Positions 1 to 8,250 of a stretch of 64,000 nt of DNA are shown here, in pieces. The stretch is from positions 142,353-206,352 of the forward strand of contig NZ_CBTJ020000027.1 of NCBI RefSeq assembly GCF_001051235.1, given 5' to 3'. This DNA is from Candidatus Competibacter denitrificans Run_A_D11. GTDB taxonomy: Bacteria > Pseudomonadota > Gammaproteobacteria > Competibacterales > Competibacteraceae. The notes under the pieces were generated by a model. That model saw only the letters and a list, made by a program, of their open reading frames with translations. It made no database searches and had not been told where the DNA came from. Position 1 is the first letter of the stretch. Every line of letters begins with the position of its first letter. The position numbers were made by a program, and so were the translations under genes.

Positions 1-465
1 CGTCACCAACAAGCTACGGGTATGGGCTGGCAAAATGGCGTCCAGGTGTCGCGTGTAGCGCTCGCGCATTGGCGGCGGCAGCGCGATCAACGCCGCGCGG
101 TCGTAAACACCGGCCACCTCGGCCAAATGACCAGGTTCCAGTGCGAAAAAATCACCCAGCAGGATTTTCAGCTCATCCTGTTGCCAAATTTCAAAGGCTC
201 CTTCCCACCGGCGGTGCGGTTGCAAGCCGTTTTCCCGAAAGAACGCCTCGGTAGCGATGGGACTGATCTCTACCCCAGTGACTGGATACCCTTCCCCTGC
301 CAACCAGAGTAAATCCCGACTTTTACCGCACAGTGGGACGAATATCCGCTGACCCGGCGGCAATTCCAGCCGGTTCCAAAGCTGCTGGAGATGGGCATTG
401 ATTTCTTGCTGGTGAAAGCCGATTTCCGCCCGCTCCCAGCGCTGATGCCAAAAATCCAGTTTCAC
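1..465 (-). CDS. tpm: Thiopurine S-methyltransferase, 3' part cut by window edge
   Basis: SAM-dependent methyltransferase that in bacteria acts on thiopurines and on selenium or tellurium oxyanions. The visible 155 codons start KLDFWHQRWERAEIGFHQ and carry the family's SAM-binding stretch FVPLCGKSRDLLWLAGEG followed by GVEIS. Bacterial members are near 218 residues, so about 60 C-terminal residues lie outside the window. I chose a GTG start at 465 because an AGAGGG ribosome site sits seven bases upstream. The start lies only a few bases after the stop of the phosphopantetheinyl transferase gene, so the two are probably co-transcribed. Confidence 0.88.
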   Translation of the reverse strand, partial: MKLDFWHQRWERAEIGFHQQEINAHLQQLWNRLELPPGQRIFVPLCGKSRDLLWLAGEGYPVTGVEISPIATEAFFRENGLQPHRRWEGAFEIWQQDELKILLGDFFALEPGHLAEVAGVYDRAALIALPPPMRERYTRHLDAILPAHTRSLLVT

Positions 466-469
466 ATCA

Positions 470-1288
470 TCACCCTCTGTTAGGACCCAGAAAGGTATCC
501 GGTAAGCACCAACCCCGCCACCACCACTCCCAACCCCGTGCCGCCAAGGCCCCGCTCCAACCGGATACCAGCGGCAATGTTAATACACTCCAAGGTTGGC
601 CCTCGGCATCACGCAGAGCAATCCGGTTCTCCGGTGGAGAACTCTCTGTCAAACAGACCTCCCAGGCGCGCGCTCCACCGGCTAATCCACGCCCTGAAGC
701 CTTTGTACTGGCCTCCTTGCGAGTCCAGCACGCGAAAAATCGCTGCTTTTGCCAAGCGACTGGGTAGCTCTTGAATTGGGCGATTTCGCGCGGAGTACAG
801 ACCCGCTCAATGAGCGCCGCAAACTCCAGATCCCGTTCATGCGTTTCGAGGTCAACGCCAACATCCCTGCGAGATATGGCGTATAACACGCCCGCACCAC
901 TGTGCGAAACATTGAACTGCAAACCGACCGCCGCCTCAGGACCCGCCAAACACGGCTTACCGTGCGAACCCGTTTCCAGTCGCAACAACCCTGGTAAGCG
1001 TTCCAGATAGACCCCCAACAAGGCCCGCAGCAGACCTCGGCCGGCGATAAACCGGTCTCGGTGTACCGGAAAGCGAAAAGCGGCCGCACGCTGCCGCTCG
1101 TCCTCAGCCAGCATTGCCGCCAATTCGGCAAGATGTTCGGGCGACCGCGTTAAATTCGCGCCCCAAACCTGGATCTCGTTTTCAGCTGGCAAAACTGTGG
1201 GAGCGCCGCTCGGCCAGAGCCAGGCGTTGACGTTCTTAACGACATCGCTCATTGCATCTACCGCTTCCATAATCAGCTCAAGCCGCAC
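470..1288 (-). CDS. 4'-phosphopantetheinyl transferase, Sfp/AcpT superfamily
   Basis: Transfers the phosphopantetheine arm of CoA onto a carrier protein. Family signatures are in the right order: FNVSHSG in the middle, then VGVDLE with the metal-binding acidic pair, then WTRKEASTKASGRGL near residues 185-205. At 272 residues it is the long two-lobed Sfp type, not the short AcpS type. The annotated GTG start at 1288 could be replaced by in-frame ATGs at 1270 or 1252; nothing decides between them. No polyketide or peptide synthetase is in view, so its carrier-protein target is unknown. It overlaps no neighbour and lies just upstream of tpm. Confidence 0.85.
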   Translation of the reverse strand: MRLELIMEAVDAMSDVVKNVNAWLWPSGAPTVLPAENEIQVWGANLTRSPEHLAELAAMLAEDERQRAAAFRFPVHRDRFIAGRGLLRALLGVYLERLPGLLRLETGSHGKPCLAGPEAAVGLQFNVSHSGAGVLYAISRRDVGVDLETHERDLEFAALIERVCTPREIAQFKSYPVAWQKQRFFACWTRKEASTKASGRGLAGGARAWEVCLTESSPPENRIALRDAEGQPWSVLTLPLVSGWSGALAARGWEWWWRGWCLPDTFLGPNRG

Positions 1289-1450
1289 GCGCGGCGGGAC
1301 ATTTGATTTTTTTGGCGGCGGGCAAAACGGTCTGCCGATGCTAACAAGAGTACCTTACACTGGGGGCTTTCTATGCTTTCCACCCCAAGCGCCCCCAGGG
1401 CTGGAACCGGTTTCCTACCCCTTCGTACCAGCGAGCCATCAAACGCCATC

Positions 1451-1855
1451 ATGAGCCATCTTACTGAAATTAAGGTACGAGGCTATCACCTCGACTTATA
1501 CCGTCACGTCAACAATGCGCGCTACCTGGAATTTTTGGAAGAAGCGCGCTGGAGCCTGTTGGAAAGTAGGGCAACTCTGGATTATCTACAGAGCAACGGC
1601 TATGCCTTCGTGGTTGTCAACATCAATATCAACTACCGCCGCGCCGCGTCCATGGAGGACATACTGGCAATCTTCACCTCGGTAGAATCCATCGGCAACC
1701 GAAGTTGCAGGATGCGACAACAGGTTACGCTCAAGGCTAGCGACACGGTGATCGCCGATGCGGATGTGACTTTTGTGATCGTCGATACTCGTACCGAAAA
1801 AGCGGCTCCGCTGGAAGGCGAATTGCGGGCCATGCTGGAGCGCATGATGAATTAG
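1451..1855 (+). CDS. Hotdog-fold acyl-CoA thioesterase, FadM/YbgC type
   Basis: Small cytoplasmic thioesterase of 134 residues. The N-terminal block GYHLDLYRHVNNARYLEFL holds the conserved aspartate (Asp15) and HVNN turn of the 4HBT hotdog family, followed by EEAR. The rest (FVVVNININYRRAA, then alternating strands) fits one hotdog domain. The ATG at 1451 gives the usual family length; the reading frame is open back to 1373, but that extension has no resemblance to the family. FadM-like enzymes hydrolyse long-chain acyl-CoAs; the actual substrate here cannot be told from sequence. It stands alone on the plus strand between minus-strand genes. Confidence 0.85.
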   Translation: MSHLTEIKVRGYHLDLYRHVNNARYLEFLEEARWSLLESRATLDYLQSNGYAFVVVNININYRRAASMEDILAIFTSVESIGNRSCRMRQQVTLKASDTVIADADVTFVIVDTRTEKAAPLEGELRAMLERMMN

Positions 1856-1899
1856 TCAATCGCGCGCTTCGGCCTTGCCGATAAGGCGGCGCAGGATAT

Positions 1900-2865
1900 C
1901 TACCGGGTCTCCCAACGCCACGCATGATCGACAAGGGTCGCCAAATCTGCGTACTGAGGCGTCCAGCCTAGTTCGGTTCGCGCACGCCGCGAATCGGCCA
2001 CCAGCCGAGCCGGATCGCCTGGCCGGCGTTCACCACGCATCACGACAATCTCGCGGCCCGTCACGGTACGAGCCACATCGATCACCTCTTGCACCGAAAA
2101 CCCGTTCCCGTTCCCCAAATTGAAAGCACCTCCACCGCCACCCTGCCATAGCCGCTGTAAGGCTAGCCAATGAGCCTCACACAAGTCTGCTACATGGATG
2201 TAATCGCGGATGCAAGTACCATCGGGGGTATCGTAATCGGCTCCGAATACCGTGATATGGGGCCGACGCCCGGACGCCGCTTGCAGCACCAGCGGAATCA
2301 GGTGCGTCTCCGGTTCATGACGCTCACCCAACTCCCCCTCTGGATCAGCGCCAGCCGCGTTAAAGTAACGTAGTCGAACTGCTTGCAACCCATAGGCGAC
2401 TTCATAATCCTCCAGCATCTGCTCGACCATCCATTTACCGCGTCCGTATGGATTGATTGGGTTTTTAGGGTGTTCCTCGTCGATGGGCACTCGAACCGGC
2501 TCGCCAAAAATCGCGGCGGTTGACGAAAAGATGAAGTGATTGACCTTATGCGCCACCATGGCATCCAGTAAGCACTGCGTTTTGAACACGTTATTGCGGT
2601 AGTACTTGGCCGGATCACGCACGGATTCACCGACCTGAATGTGGGAGGCGAAATGCATTACCCCGTCAAAGTGGTTCGCTCCGAAGATTTTATCCAATAA
2701 GGATAGGTCTCCCAGATCACCCAGCACGAACCGCTCGGCCAAGACTGCATCGCGATAACCGGCTGACAAATCATCAAGGACGGTCACTTCGCAACCGCGA
2801 CGGCACAACAACTTAACCATGTGGGAGCCGATGTAACCTGCTCCCCCGACGATGAGTACCTGCAT
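1900..2865 (-). CDS. galE: UDP-glucose 4-epimerase
   Basis: Interconverts UDP-glucose and UDP-galactose for polysaccharide and envelope sugar supply. The 321-residue protein begins MQVLIVGGAGYIGSHMV, with the NAD-binding GxxGxxG at residues 7-13. It has the catalytic serine region FSSTAAIFGEP and the YGRGK motif (Tyr/Lys pair of extended short-chain dehydrogenases), plus RYFNAAGADPEGELGE, a GalE hallmark. The frame is open to 2925, but that start would run into the end of the upstream coiled-coil gene and adds 20 residues before the Rossmann strand, so I prefer 2865. It ends 44 bases from the convergent thioesterase. Confidence 0.94.
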   Translation of the reverse strand: MQVLIVGGAGYIGSHMVKLLCRRGCEVTVLDDLSAGYRDAVLAERFVLGDLGDLSLLDKIFGANHFDGVMHFASHIQVGESVRDPAKYYRNNVFKTQCLLDAMVAHKVNHFIFSSTAAIFGEPVRVPIDEEHPKNPINPYGRGKWMVEQMLEDYEVAYGLQAVRLRYFNAAGADPEGELGERHEPETHLIPLVLQAASGRRPHITVFGADYDTPDGTCIRDYIHVADLCEAHWLALQRLWQGGGGGAFNLGNGNGFSVQEVIDVARTVTGREIVVMRGERRPGDPARLVADSRRARTELGWTPQYADLATLVDHAWRWETR

Positions 2866-2905
2866 GAAGGCGGTCGATTCTATATTTAGAGGCGAGGGAG
2901 AACGT

Positions 2906-3889
2906 TTAGCTACTACGCTCGCCATGCAAGCGCAAAAACCGCTCCATCAATTGCTCGATTTCCGCTTCCAGCGCGCTGCGCACCTGTTCCGCCTGCCGGT
3001 CGCGCGCCGCCATTTTTTCTTCGAGATCCCGTCGCGCCTGATGGGCTTGATCCAGTTGCTGAAGGAGTGTTTGCTTTTCCGCGCGCCAGTTCCCCGGCTG
3101 AGAGAGCGGTTCGCCTGATTTGGCACGGCCTGATGCTTCAGCCTGCAAATGTTCCAACTGTTGCCGCAAATTCTGGCGTTCCTCGTCCCAGGCAGCACGC
3201 CGTTGGTTGAACTCAGCCGCTGCTTCCATTTTCAGTTGTTCGGCCAGTTCCAGAGAATCGGCAGAAAGATTCTGATTGGCGCGCGCCTTATATAGCGTCA
3301 GGCTATCTTCCAACGTATTGATCTGAATCTGCATCTCCAAGCGCTCACCTTCCCAGGCTTCCTGCTGCTCTTCCAAGCGTGCGCTCAACTGGGTTTTATC
3401 TCGCTGCCAGCCACGCAGTTGCTCTTCGGTTTGCGCGTTTTGCAACAAAAAGCTTTGGATTTGCCGATCCCATTCGACTCGATCTTGGGAAAATTGCTTT
3501 TGTAGGGCCGTTTTATCCTCCTCCAGTCGCGTACCCAGATCGCGCAAGCGGGTGACTTCCTGAAGATGGTTTTGTTGTTCACGTTCGGCCCGACTCTTCA
3601 GTTCGATACACTCCTGTTCTAACCTGGAGCGTTGCTCGCCAGCCTGGCTCATATCGTCTTCAAACCGTTTTTGCTGGGCCAGCATGGCTTGGCGAGTCTG
3701 GTAAGCCGTCGTCTGCTGGGTAAGAACCGCGCCTTGCAACTCATTGTTTTTAGCTTGCTCTTCGGCCAAATCTGCCCGAAGCCGCCCCGCAACATTCTTT
3801 AGCGAACGGTAAGGTAACAAAAAGAAGATGATGCCACCGACTATAAATCCGATGACAACTCCGACAATCAGGTACATCAAATCGGTCAT
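2906..3889 (-). CDS. Membrane-anchored coiled-coil protein of unknown function
   Basis: A 327-residue protein with one N-terminal membrane helix (residues about 5-27, YLIVGVVIGFIVGGIIFFLL) followed by almost unbroken heptad-like, Glu/Gln/Arg-rich sequence to the C-terminus, so a long cytoplasmic coiled coil is very likely. No enzyme motif is visible. The arrangement resembles short DUF1043/RmuC-like scaffolds, but there is no nuclease domain. It lies between galE and a tail-anchored receiver protein, all on the same strand, and may work with the latter at the membrane. That link is inferred only from position. Confidence 0.7.
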   Translation of the reverse strand: MTDLMYLIVGVVIGFIVGGIIFFLLPYRSLKNVAGRLRADLAEEQAKNNELQGAVLTQQTTAYQTRQAMLAQQKRFEDDMSQAGEQRSRLEQECIELKSRAEREQQNHLQEVTRLRDLGTRLEEDKTALQKQFSQDRVEWDRQIQSFLLQNAQTEEQLRGWQRDKTQLSARLEEQQEAWEGERLEMQIQINTLEDSLTLYKARANQNLSADSLELAEQLKMEAAAEFNQRRAAWDEERQNLRQQLEHLQAEASGRAKSGEPLSQPGNWRAEKQTLLQQLDQAHQARRDLEEKMAARDRQAEQVRSALEAEIEQLMERFLRLHGERSS

Positions 3890-3946
3890 GATGTGATCCG
3901 GTGATTCAGTATTTATTCCAAATATCCACTGGGAAGGCTCGCCATG

Positions 3947-5062
3947 TTAGCGCACCAAATAGGCCAACAGTGCCGCCCCAATCCCCACCGCCGCCGCCCA
4001 ACTGGCCGCTCGATAAATTTGCTTCTCAATATCGTGCTTAGCGCTACCCCAAAGCCGCCGAAACGCCTCTTCAGCCGCCGCCCGCTGGTCAGAAGCGCCA
4101 GATCCCGCTGAGGAAACCTCCGCCAGTGCTTGCAATACCGTCTGTTGCGATGTTTCAAGAGCAACCTCACGCGCCGCAAGGTCGGCTTTCTGGGTGGCCT
4201 CTGTGAGCATCGCCCGCGATTGTTCGAGCACACGACCTGCCAATGGGGCCGCCTGCTCCTGGAAAACTTGCAAGGCGGCTTCCTTTACCCGCTTGTCGTT
4301 CTCGGCACGCTCCGCATGCTGGAATGCCTCCAATCGCTCTTCCAAGAGCGGCAGCCATTGAGACTGCGTGACGGCCTCCAGCGCAGCACGAACATCACGC
4401 GAATCCGGCGGTGGCGGTTCCCGCTGGGCGAAACTGGCCTCACACACACCGGTAGCGATGCGGCTACAAATCTCTTCCTGATTTGACTCGAAATCGCGCC
4501 GCAGCTTGGCAATCACATCATTGACCAGTGGCAGCACTTGGGATTCAATGGCATCGTAGATGACCTGTTCGGCTTTCTCCAGCGCGATCTTTTCGGCGAT
4601 TTTCTCCATCTGCTCCAGGGAGGGAGCATGACTGGCCACAGTCGGCACAGGGGCCGGTGGCGGGCTGATCGCCTGAGTAGCGGCGGCATCGAATAGCGCG
4701 CTCATCTCCTCCAAAGCAGATCCTAAAGCCTCCGGGGTCGCCGGTTTGACCAAAACACCGACGGCGCCTGCCTCCCGCGCTTCGTCCTGATAGGCTGGCT
4801 CGTCCTTGGAGGTGTACATGGTGATAGGAATGAGCGCGGTCGCCGGCTCGCGTTTGATCTGCCTAGCAGCCACCAAACCATCCACACCCGGCATGGTGTG
4901 GTCCATGAAAATCGCGTCGGGTCGTTGCGTGCGCAAATAGACTAAGGCTTCTTCAGCGGAATCGACCGTATCGACGGTCAAGCCGAATCCCTGTAACATT
5001 TTTCGCAGCATCAAGCGCGCAGATTTGGAATCATCCACTACAAGAACGTGTCTGACTGGCAT
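3947..5062 (-). CDS. Receiver-domain protein with C-terminal membrane anchor
   Basis: 371 residues. Residues 1-120 are a CheY-like receiver: VLVVDDSKSARLML with the acidic pair Asp10/Asp11, phospho-acceptor Asp54 in FMDHTMPGVDG, and Lys106 in VLVKP. A Pro/Ala linker follows, then a helical Glu/Ala/Gln-rich region (about 150-340), and the chain ends in a hydrophobic stretch ASWAAAVGIGAALLAYLVR. There is no DNA-binding, GGDEF or phosphatase domain. The layout suggests a phosphorylation-controlled membrane-bound adaptor. It is the first gene of the galE-direction group and is separated from copA by a 500-base gene-free stretch. Confidence 0.75.
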   Translation of the reverse strand: MPVRHVLVVDDSKSARLMLRKMLQGFGLTVDTVDSAEEALVYLRTQRPDAIFMDHTMPGVDGLVAARQIKREPATALIPITMYTSKDEPAYQDEAREAGAVGVLVKPATPEALGSALEEMSALFDAAATQAISPPPAPVPTVASHAPSLEQMEKIAEKIALEKAEQVIYDAIESQVLPLVNDVIAKLRRDFESNQEEICSRIATGVCEASFAQREPPPPDSRDVRAALEAVTQSQWLPLLEERLEAFQHAERAENDKRVKEAALQVFQEQAAPLAGRVLEQSRAMLTEATQKADLAAREVALETSQQTVLQALAEVSSAGSGASDQRAAAEEAFRRLWGSAKHDIEKQIYRAASWAAAVGIGAALLAYLVR

Positions 5063-5588
5063 GAACCCTCCTGGTTTTCTTGTCGTTTTAGCTTAAAAAT
5101 TTCTCGGCCCGGAGCATAATGGCGTGCTGGCCGCGACCCCCACGGTTTACGCCTCAACAAGAGCATTCAGCTTAAGTATGGTCAAGTGGCGACAGCGCCC
5201 CCTCAAGGAAGCTGATCAAGCGTCGCGCTCTTTATCGCTTAAGTAAGCCCAGCACAAAACACCGGCATTCACGAGCCGAAATTAACAACAATGTATCGCA
5301 AACAGAGCAATTTGGCCAGAGTGAGTGAAGCTATTTTGCGATTTGCCAACCTAGTCATCGCTACCAAGCAGCAAAATCGGCCCATATCGCCCACGCCGCA
5401 TCAGCCATCGGGCTAAGGCAACCGGCTGGCTAACTTGGCAAGCCCAGCCAAGCCATAACCCACTTCTACATATTTCAACGGATAGCCGCCCCACAACAAA
5501 GCTCGGACTGATTTTTAGTATAGAAAGTTATGAACGATTCTTAAGGCCAAAATCTCTTGGTGTGTCGCTGATTGGGAGAAGCTTCGCG
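5063..5588. other. Gene-free divergent intergenic region
   Basis: This stretch separates the minus-strand receiver gene from the plus-strand copper ATPase and must hold both promoters. I find no convincing ORF on either strand and no clear CueR-type operator. The nonamer GCTTAAGTA occurs at 5170-5178 and again at 5237-5245. The segment nearest copA, from about 5500, is AT-richer (ATTTTTAGTATAGAAAGTTATG) and is the likeliest promoter area. Nothing else could be assigned. Confidence 0.5.
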
Positions 5589-7835
5589 ATGTCAACCGCA
5601 TCATCCGTTAAACCCGTGCGCTTGGCCATCACCGGCATGAGTTGCGCTGGTTGTGTCGCTAGCGTGGAAAATGCCCTGCATCGTGTGCCTGGTGTGGTGG
5701 CCGCCAATGTCAATCTGGTCGAGCGCACCGCGCAGGTGACCGGCTCCTCCTCAGCTGAGGCATTGATCGCGGTGGTGCGGGCGGCTGGTTACGGCGCTAT
5801 TGAACTGAGTGACGCCACCGCCGAGACTGAGCGGGATCGCGCTGAGAATGACCGTTACCATCGCTTGCTGCGCGCCGCCCTTGTATCCGGCGCGCTGGGT
5901 GCACCCTTGATGGTTGCCGAAATGGCCGGTTGGTTGCCAAGCTTGCTGACACCGGTCGGTCGGCTGTTCTGGATCGTCACGGGCCTGTTGAGCCTGGGGG
6001 TGCTGGTCTATGCCGGCGGACACTTCTTCGTTGGCGCCTGGCGTCAGCTACGCCACCACAGCGCCAACATGGATACCTTGATCGCGCTGGGTACCGGATC
6101 GGCGTGGCTTTATTCGATGCTGGTGGCCCTGTTTCCCGATAGCATCCCCAGTTTGGCCCGGCACGCTTATTTCGAAGCGGCAGTCATTATTATCGCGCTG
6201 GTCAATCTTGGTGCCGCATTGGAAAGCCGGGCGCGCGGTAAAGCCTCGGCGGCCATCCAACGGCTACTGGTGTTGCGTCCAAAAACCGCACGACTGGTCC
6301 AGGGCGACCAGGAACGCGACGTGCCCCTGGAAACTCTGGTGATCGGCGATCTGATCCGGGTGCGGCCGGGCGAGAAAATCCCTGTGGATGGCGTGATCGA
6401 CAGCGGTCACTCAACGGTCGATGAAGCGATGCTGACCGGCGAGGCATTGCCGGTCAGCAAACGGCCGGGCGATGCGGTAGCCGGAGGTACCCTTAACCAG
6501 ACCGGCACCTTCGTGTTTCGAGCCAACCGGGTCGGGGAAGATACCGTACTCGCGCAAATCATCGCCGCTGTCCGACAAGCGCAAAATAGCAAACCGCCTA
6601 TCGGCCGGCTGGCGGATCAAGTCGCTGCGATCTTTGTCCCGGCGGTCCTGATCATCGCGGTGCTGACTGCACTCGTTTGGTTCAACGTCGGTCCACAACC
6701 GCCTTTTGGCTTCATGCTGGTCACCACGTTGACGGTATTGATTATCGCCTGTCCCTGTGCGTTGGGATTAGCCACACCGATCTCCATCATGGTTGGGGTC
6801 GGCAAAGCGGCTGAACACGGCATCCTGGTTCGGGATGGCGAAGCGTTGCAACGGGCAAGCCGTCTCACCACCATCGTGCTCGATAAAACCGGCACCGTCA
6901 CCGCCGGGCGTCCGACGGTCACTGGCATCACAACGCTGGCCGGTTTCGATGAAACGGAGCTTTTTCAGTTGGCTGCTGCTGTAGAAGCCGGTTCGGAGCA
7001 CCCCCTGGCGCAGGCGATCTTAAACACCGCACATCAACGCGGCATATCAATCCCCAGGTCCGAACGCTTTACAGCCATCGCTGGCCAAGGAGCACGCGGC
7101 ACTGTCGAGAACCACACTGTGCTGGTTGGAAATCGACAATTACTGGAAGCCAACGGCATCGTCATCGGCTCGCTTGATGCAGAGATCAAACGGCTTGCCG
7201 CTGCGGGCCAAACGCCAGTGCTCATCGCGGTGGATCAGCACGCAGCCGGCGTGATTGCCATTGCCGATCCGCTCAAACCGGATTCCGTGGCTGCGATCCA
7301 TCGGCTGCGGCAACTCGGTTTAAGGATCGTTTTGCTCACCGGCGACCATACCGCCACCGCTTCCGCCATTGCCGCCGCAGCGGGTATCGACACCGTATTT
7401 GCCGAAATTCCTCCCACCGGAAAGGCCGAGATCATCGCAACCCTCGAAACGCCAGGCGAATTGGTCGGCATGGCCGGCGATGGCATCAACGATGCTCCGG
7501 CGCTCGCCCGTGCGGCGGTCGGTTTCGCAATGGGCACCGGCACAGACATCGCCATCGAAAGCGCCGGAATCACTCTGGTGGGCGGCTCACTACACGGCAT
7601 TGCTGACGCTATTGCTATTTCTCGCGCCACAGTCACTAATATCCGGCAAAATTTATTTGGCGCGTTCCTTTACAATATGTTAGGCATTCCTATCGCGGCC
7701 GGCGCTCTTTACCCGGTGACCGGATTGTTGCTCAACCCGATGCTGGCTGGCGCGGCCATGGCGCTGTCCTCTTTCACCGTCGTTAGCAACGCTAACCGTT
7801 TACGTGCCTTTCAGCCAAGGGCTAACCCGAAATGA
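5589..7835 (+). CDS. copA: Copper-transporting P1B-type ATPase
   Basis: Inner-membrane ATP-driven copper exporter, 748 residues. From the N-terminus: one heavy-metal-associated domain with GMSCAGC (residues 16-22), membrane helices, the actuator loop, the transmembrane metal site CPC (388-390), phosphorylation site DKTGTVT (Asp432), the SEHPLA nucleotide-binding histidine motif, and [11 protein letters not shown]. All key residues are intact. I prefer the ATG at 5589, which has a GGGAG site, over a GTG at 5562. The stop codon overlaps the ATG of the next ORF (ATGA), so translation is coupled to a small membrane protein. Confidence 0.93.
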   Translation: MSTASSVKPVRLAITGMSCAGCVASVENALHRVPGVVAANVNLVERTAQVTGSSSAEALIAVVRAAGYGAIELSDATAETERDRAENDRYHRLLRAALVSGALGAPLMVAEMAGWLPSLLTPVGRLFWIVTGLLSLGVLVYAGGHFFVGAWRQLRHHSANMDTLIALGTGSAWLYSMLVALFPDSIPSLARHAYFEAAVIIIALVNLGAALESRARGKASAAIQRLLVLRPKTARLVQGDQERDVPLETLVIGDLIRVRPGEKIPVDGVIDSGHSTVDEAMLTGEALPVSKRPGDAVAGGTLNQTGTFVFRANRVGEDTVLAQIIAAVRQAQNSKPPIGRLADQVAAIFVPAVLIIAVLTALVWFNVGPQPPFGFMLVTTLTVLIIACPCALGLATPISIMVGVGKAAEHGILVRDGEALQRASRLTTIVLDKTGTVTAGRPTVTGITTLAGFDETELFQLAAAVEAGSEHPLAQAILNTAHQRGISIPRSERFTAIAGQGARGTVENHTVLVGNRQLLEANGIVIGSLDAEIKRLAAAGQTPVLIAVDQHAAGVIAIADPLKPDSVAAIHRLRQLGLRIVLLTGDHTATASAIAAAAGIDTVFAEIPPTGKAEIIATLETPGELVGMAGDGINDAPALARAAVGFAMGTGTDIAIESAGITLVGGSLHGIADAIAISRATVTNIRQNLFGAFLYNMLGIPIAAGALYPVTGLLLNPMLAGAAMALSSFTVVSNANRLRAFQPRANPK

Positions 7836-7915
7836 TGATGGCGGTTTTGGTCAATGTTGCTGGATTAGGGTTGATTGCCCTGATCATCTGGTGGTTCTGG
7901 AGTGCTCGCCGATGA
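7832..7915 (+). CDS. Tiny membrane protein ORF coupled to copA
   Basis: A 27-codon ORF starting ATGATGATG inside the copA stop and ending in an ATGA overlap with the next gene. It encodes a short N-terminus, one hydrophobic helix ([17 protein letters not shown]) and a basic SARR tail, a normal positive-inside single-pass peptide. The helix resembles what I remember of the N-terminal anchors of cupredoxin-domain proteins found near copper ATPases, but no cupredoxin follows. It may be a genuine small subunit or a shortened relic. The double overlap argues that it is translated. Confidence 0.5.
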   Translation: MMMAVLVNVAGLGLIALIIWWFWSARR

Positions 7916-8250
7916 AACGTCTCCCGTCTGCCAAATCTTCTTGGCTAACCCGCTTGGGTTTAGCCGTCACGTCGGCGCTGATCGTGGTGGCCGGCTTAGC
8001 CATTGCCTCCGTGGTATTCACCGTCTTGCTCGTGCTTGGGCTGGCTGCCGCAGGCTGGCTCTGGTGGCAATACCGTAAGCTAGCGCGCAAAATCTCGCAG
8101 GCGGCGCGCGCAAACCCCGATTTCATCGAAGGCGATTACGTCATTGAGCCGACGCCGCCGGCCTTGACCGATGCCCGCACCGTCCTTGATCCACCGCCAG
8201 CAGACCCCGTAACTCGCGCCCCACACCGTGAACGCCGCAATCCTCGTTGA
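7912..8250 (+). CDS. Small membrane protein of unknown function
   Basis: 112 residues, starting in the ATGA overlap with the preceding 27-codon ORF. Basic N-terminus, then two close hydrophobic helices between about residues 16 and 52 (ALIVVAGLAIASVVF and VLLVLGLAAAGWLWW), then a polar, proline-rich cytoplasmic tail ending in RRNPR. No family recognised. Its end overlaps the GTG start of the downstream kinase by 23 bases. The tight packing from copA to the kinase suggests one transcript and perhaps a shared role in copper or membrane sensing. Confidence 0.6.
   Translation: MKRLPSAKSSWLTRLGLAVTSALIVVAGLAIASVVFTVLLVLGLAAAGWLWWQYRKLARKISQAARANPDFIEGDYVIEPTPPALTDARTVLDPPPADPVTRAPHRERRNPR

Noticed and set aside
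5063..5588. CueR-type operator before copA
   Set aside because: No ACCTTCC...GGAAGGT-like dyad with promoter spacing could be found.
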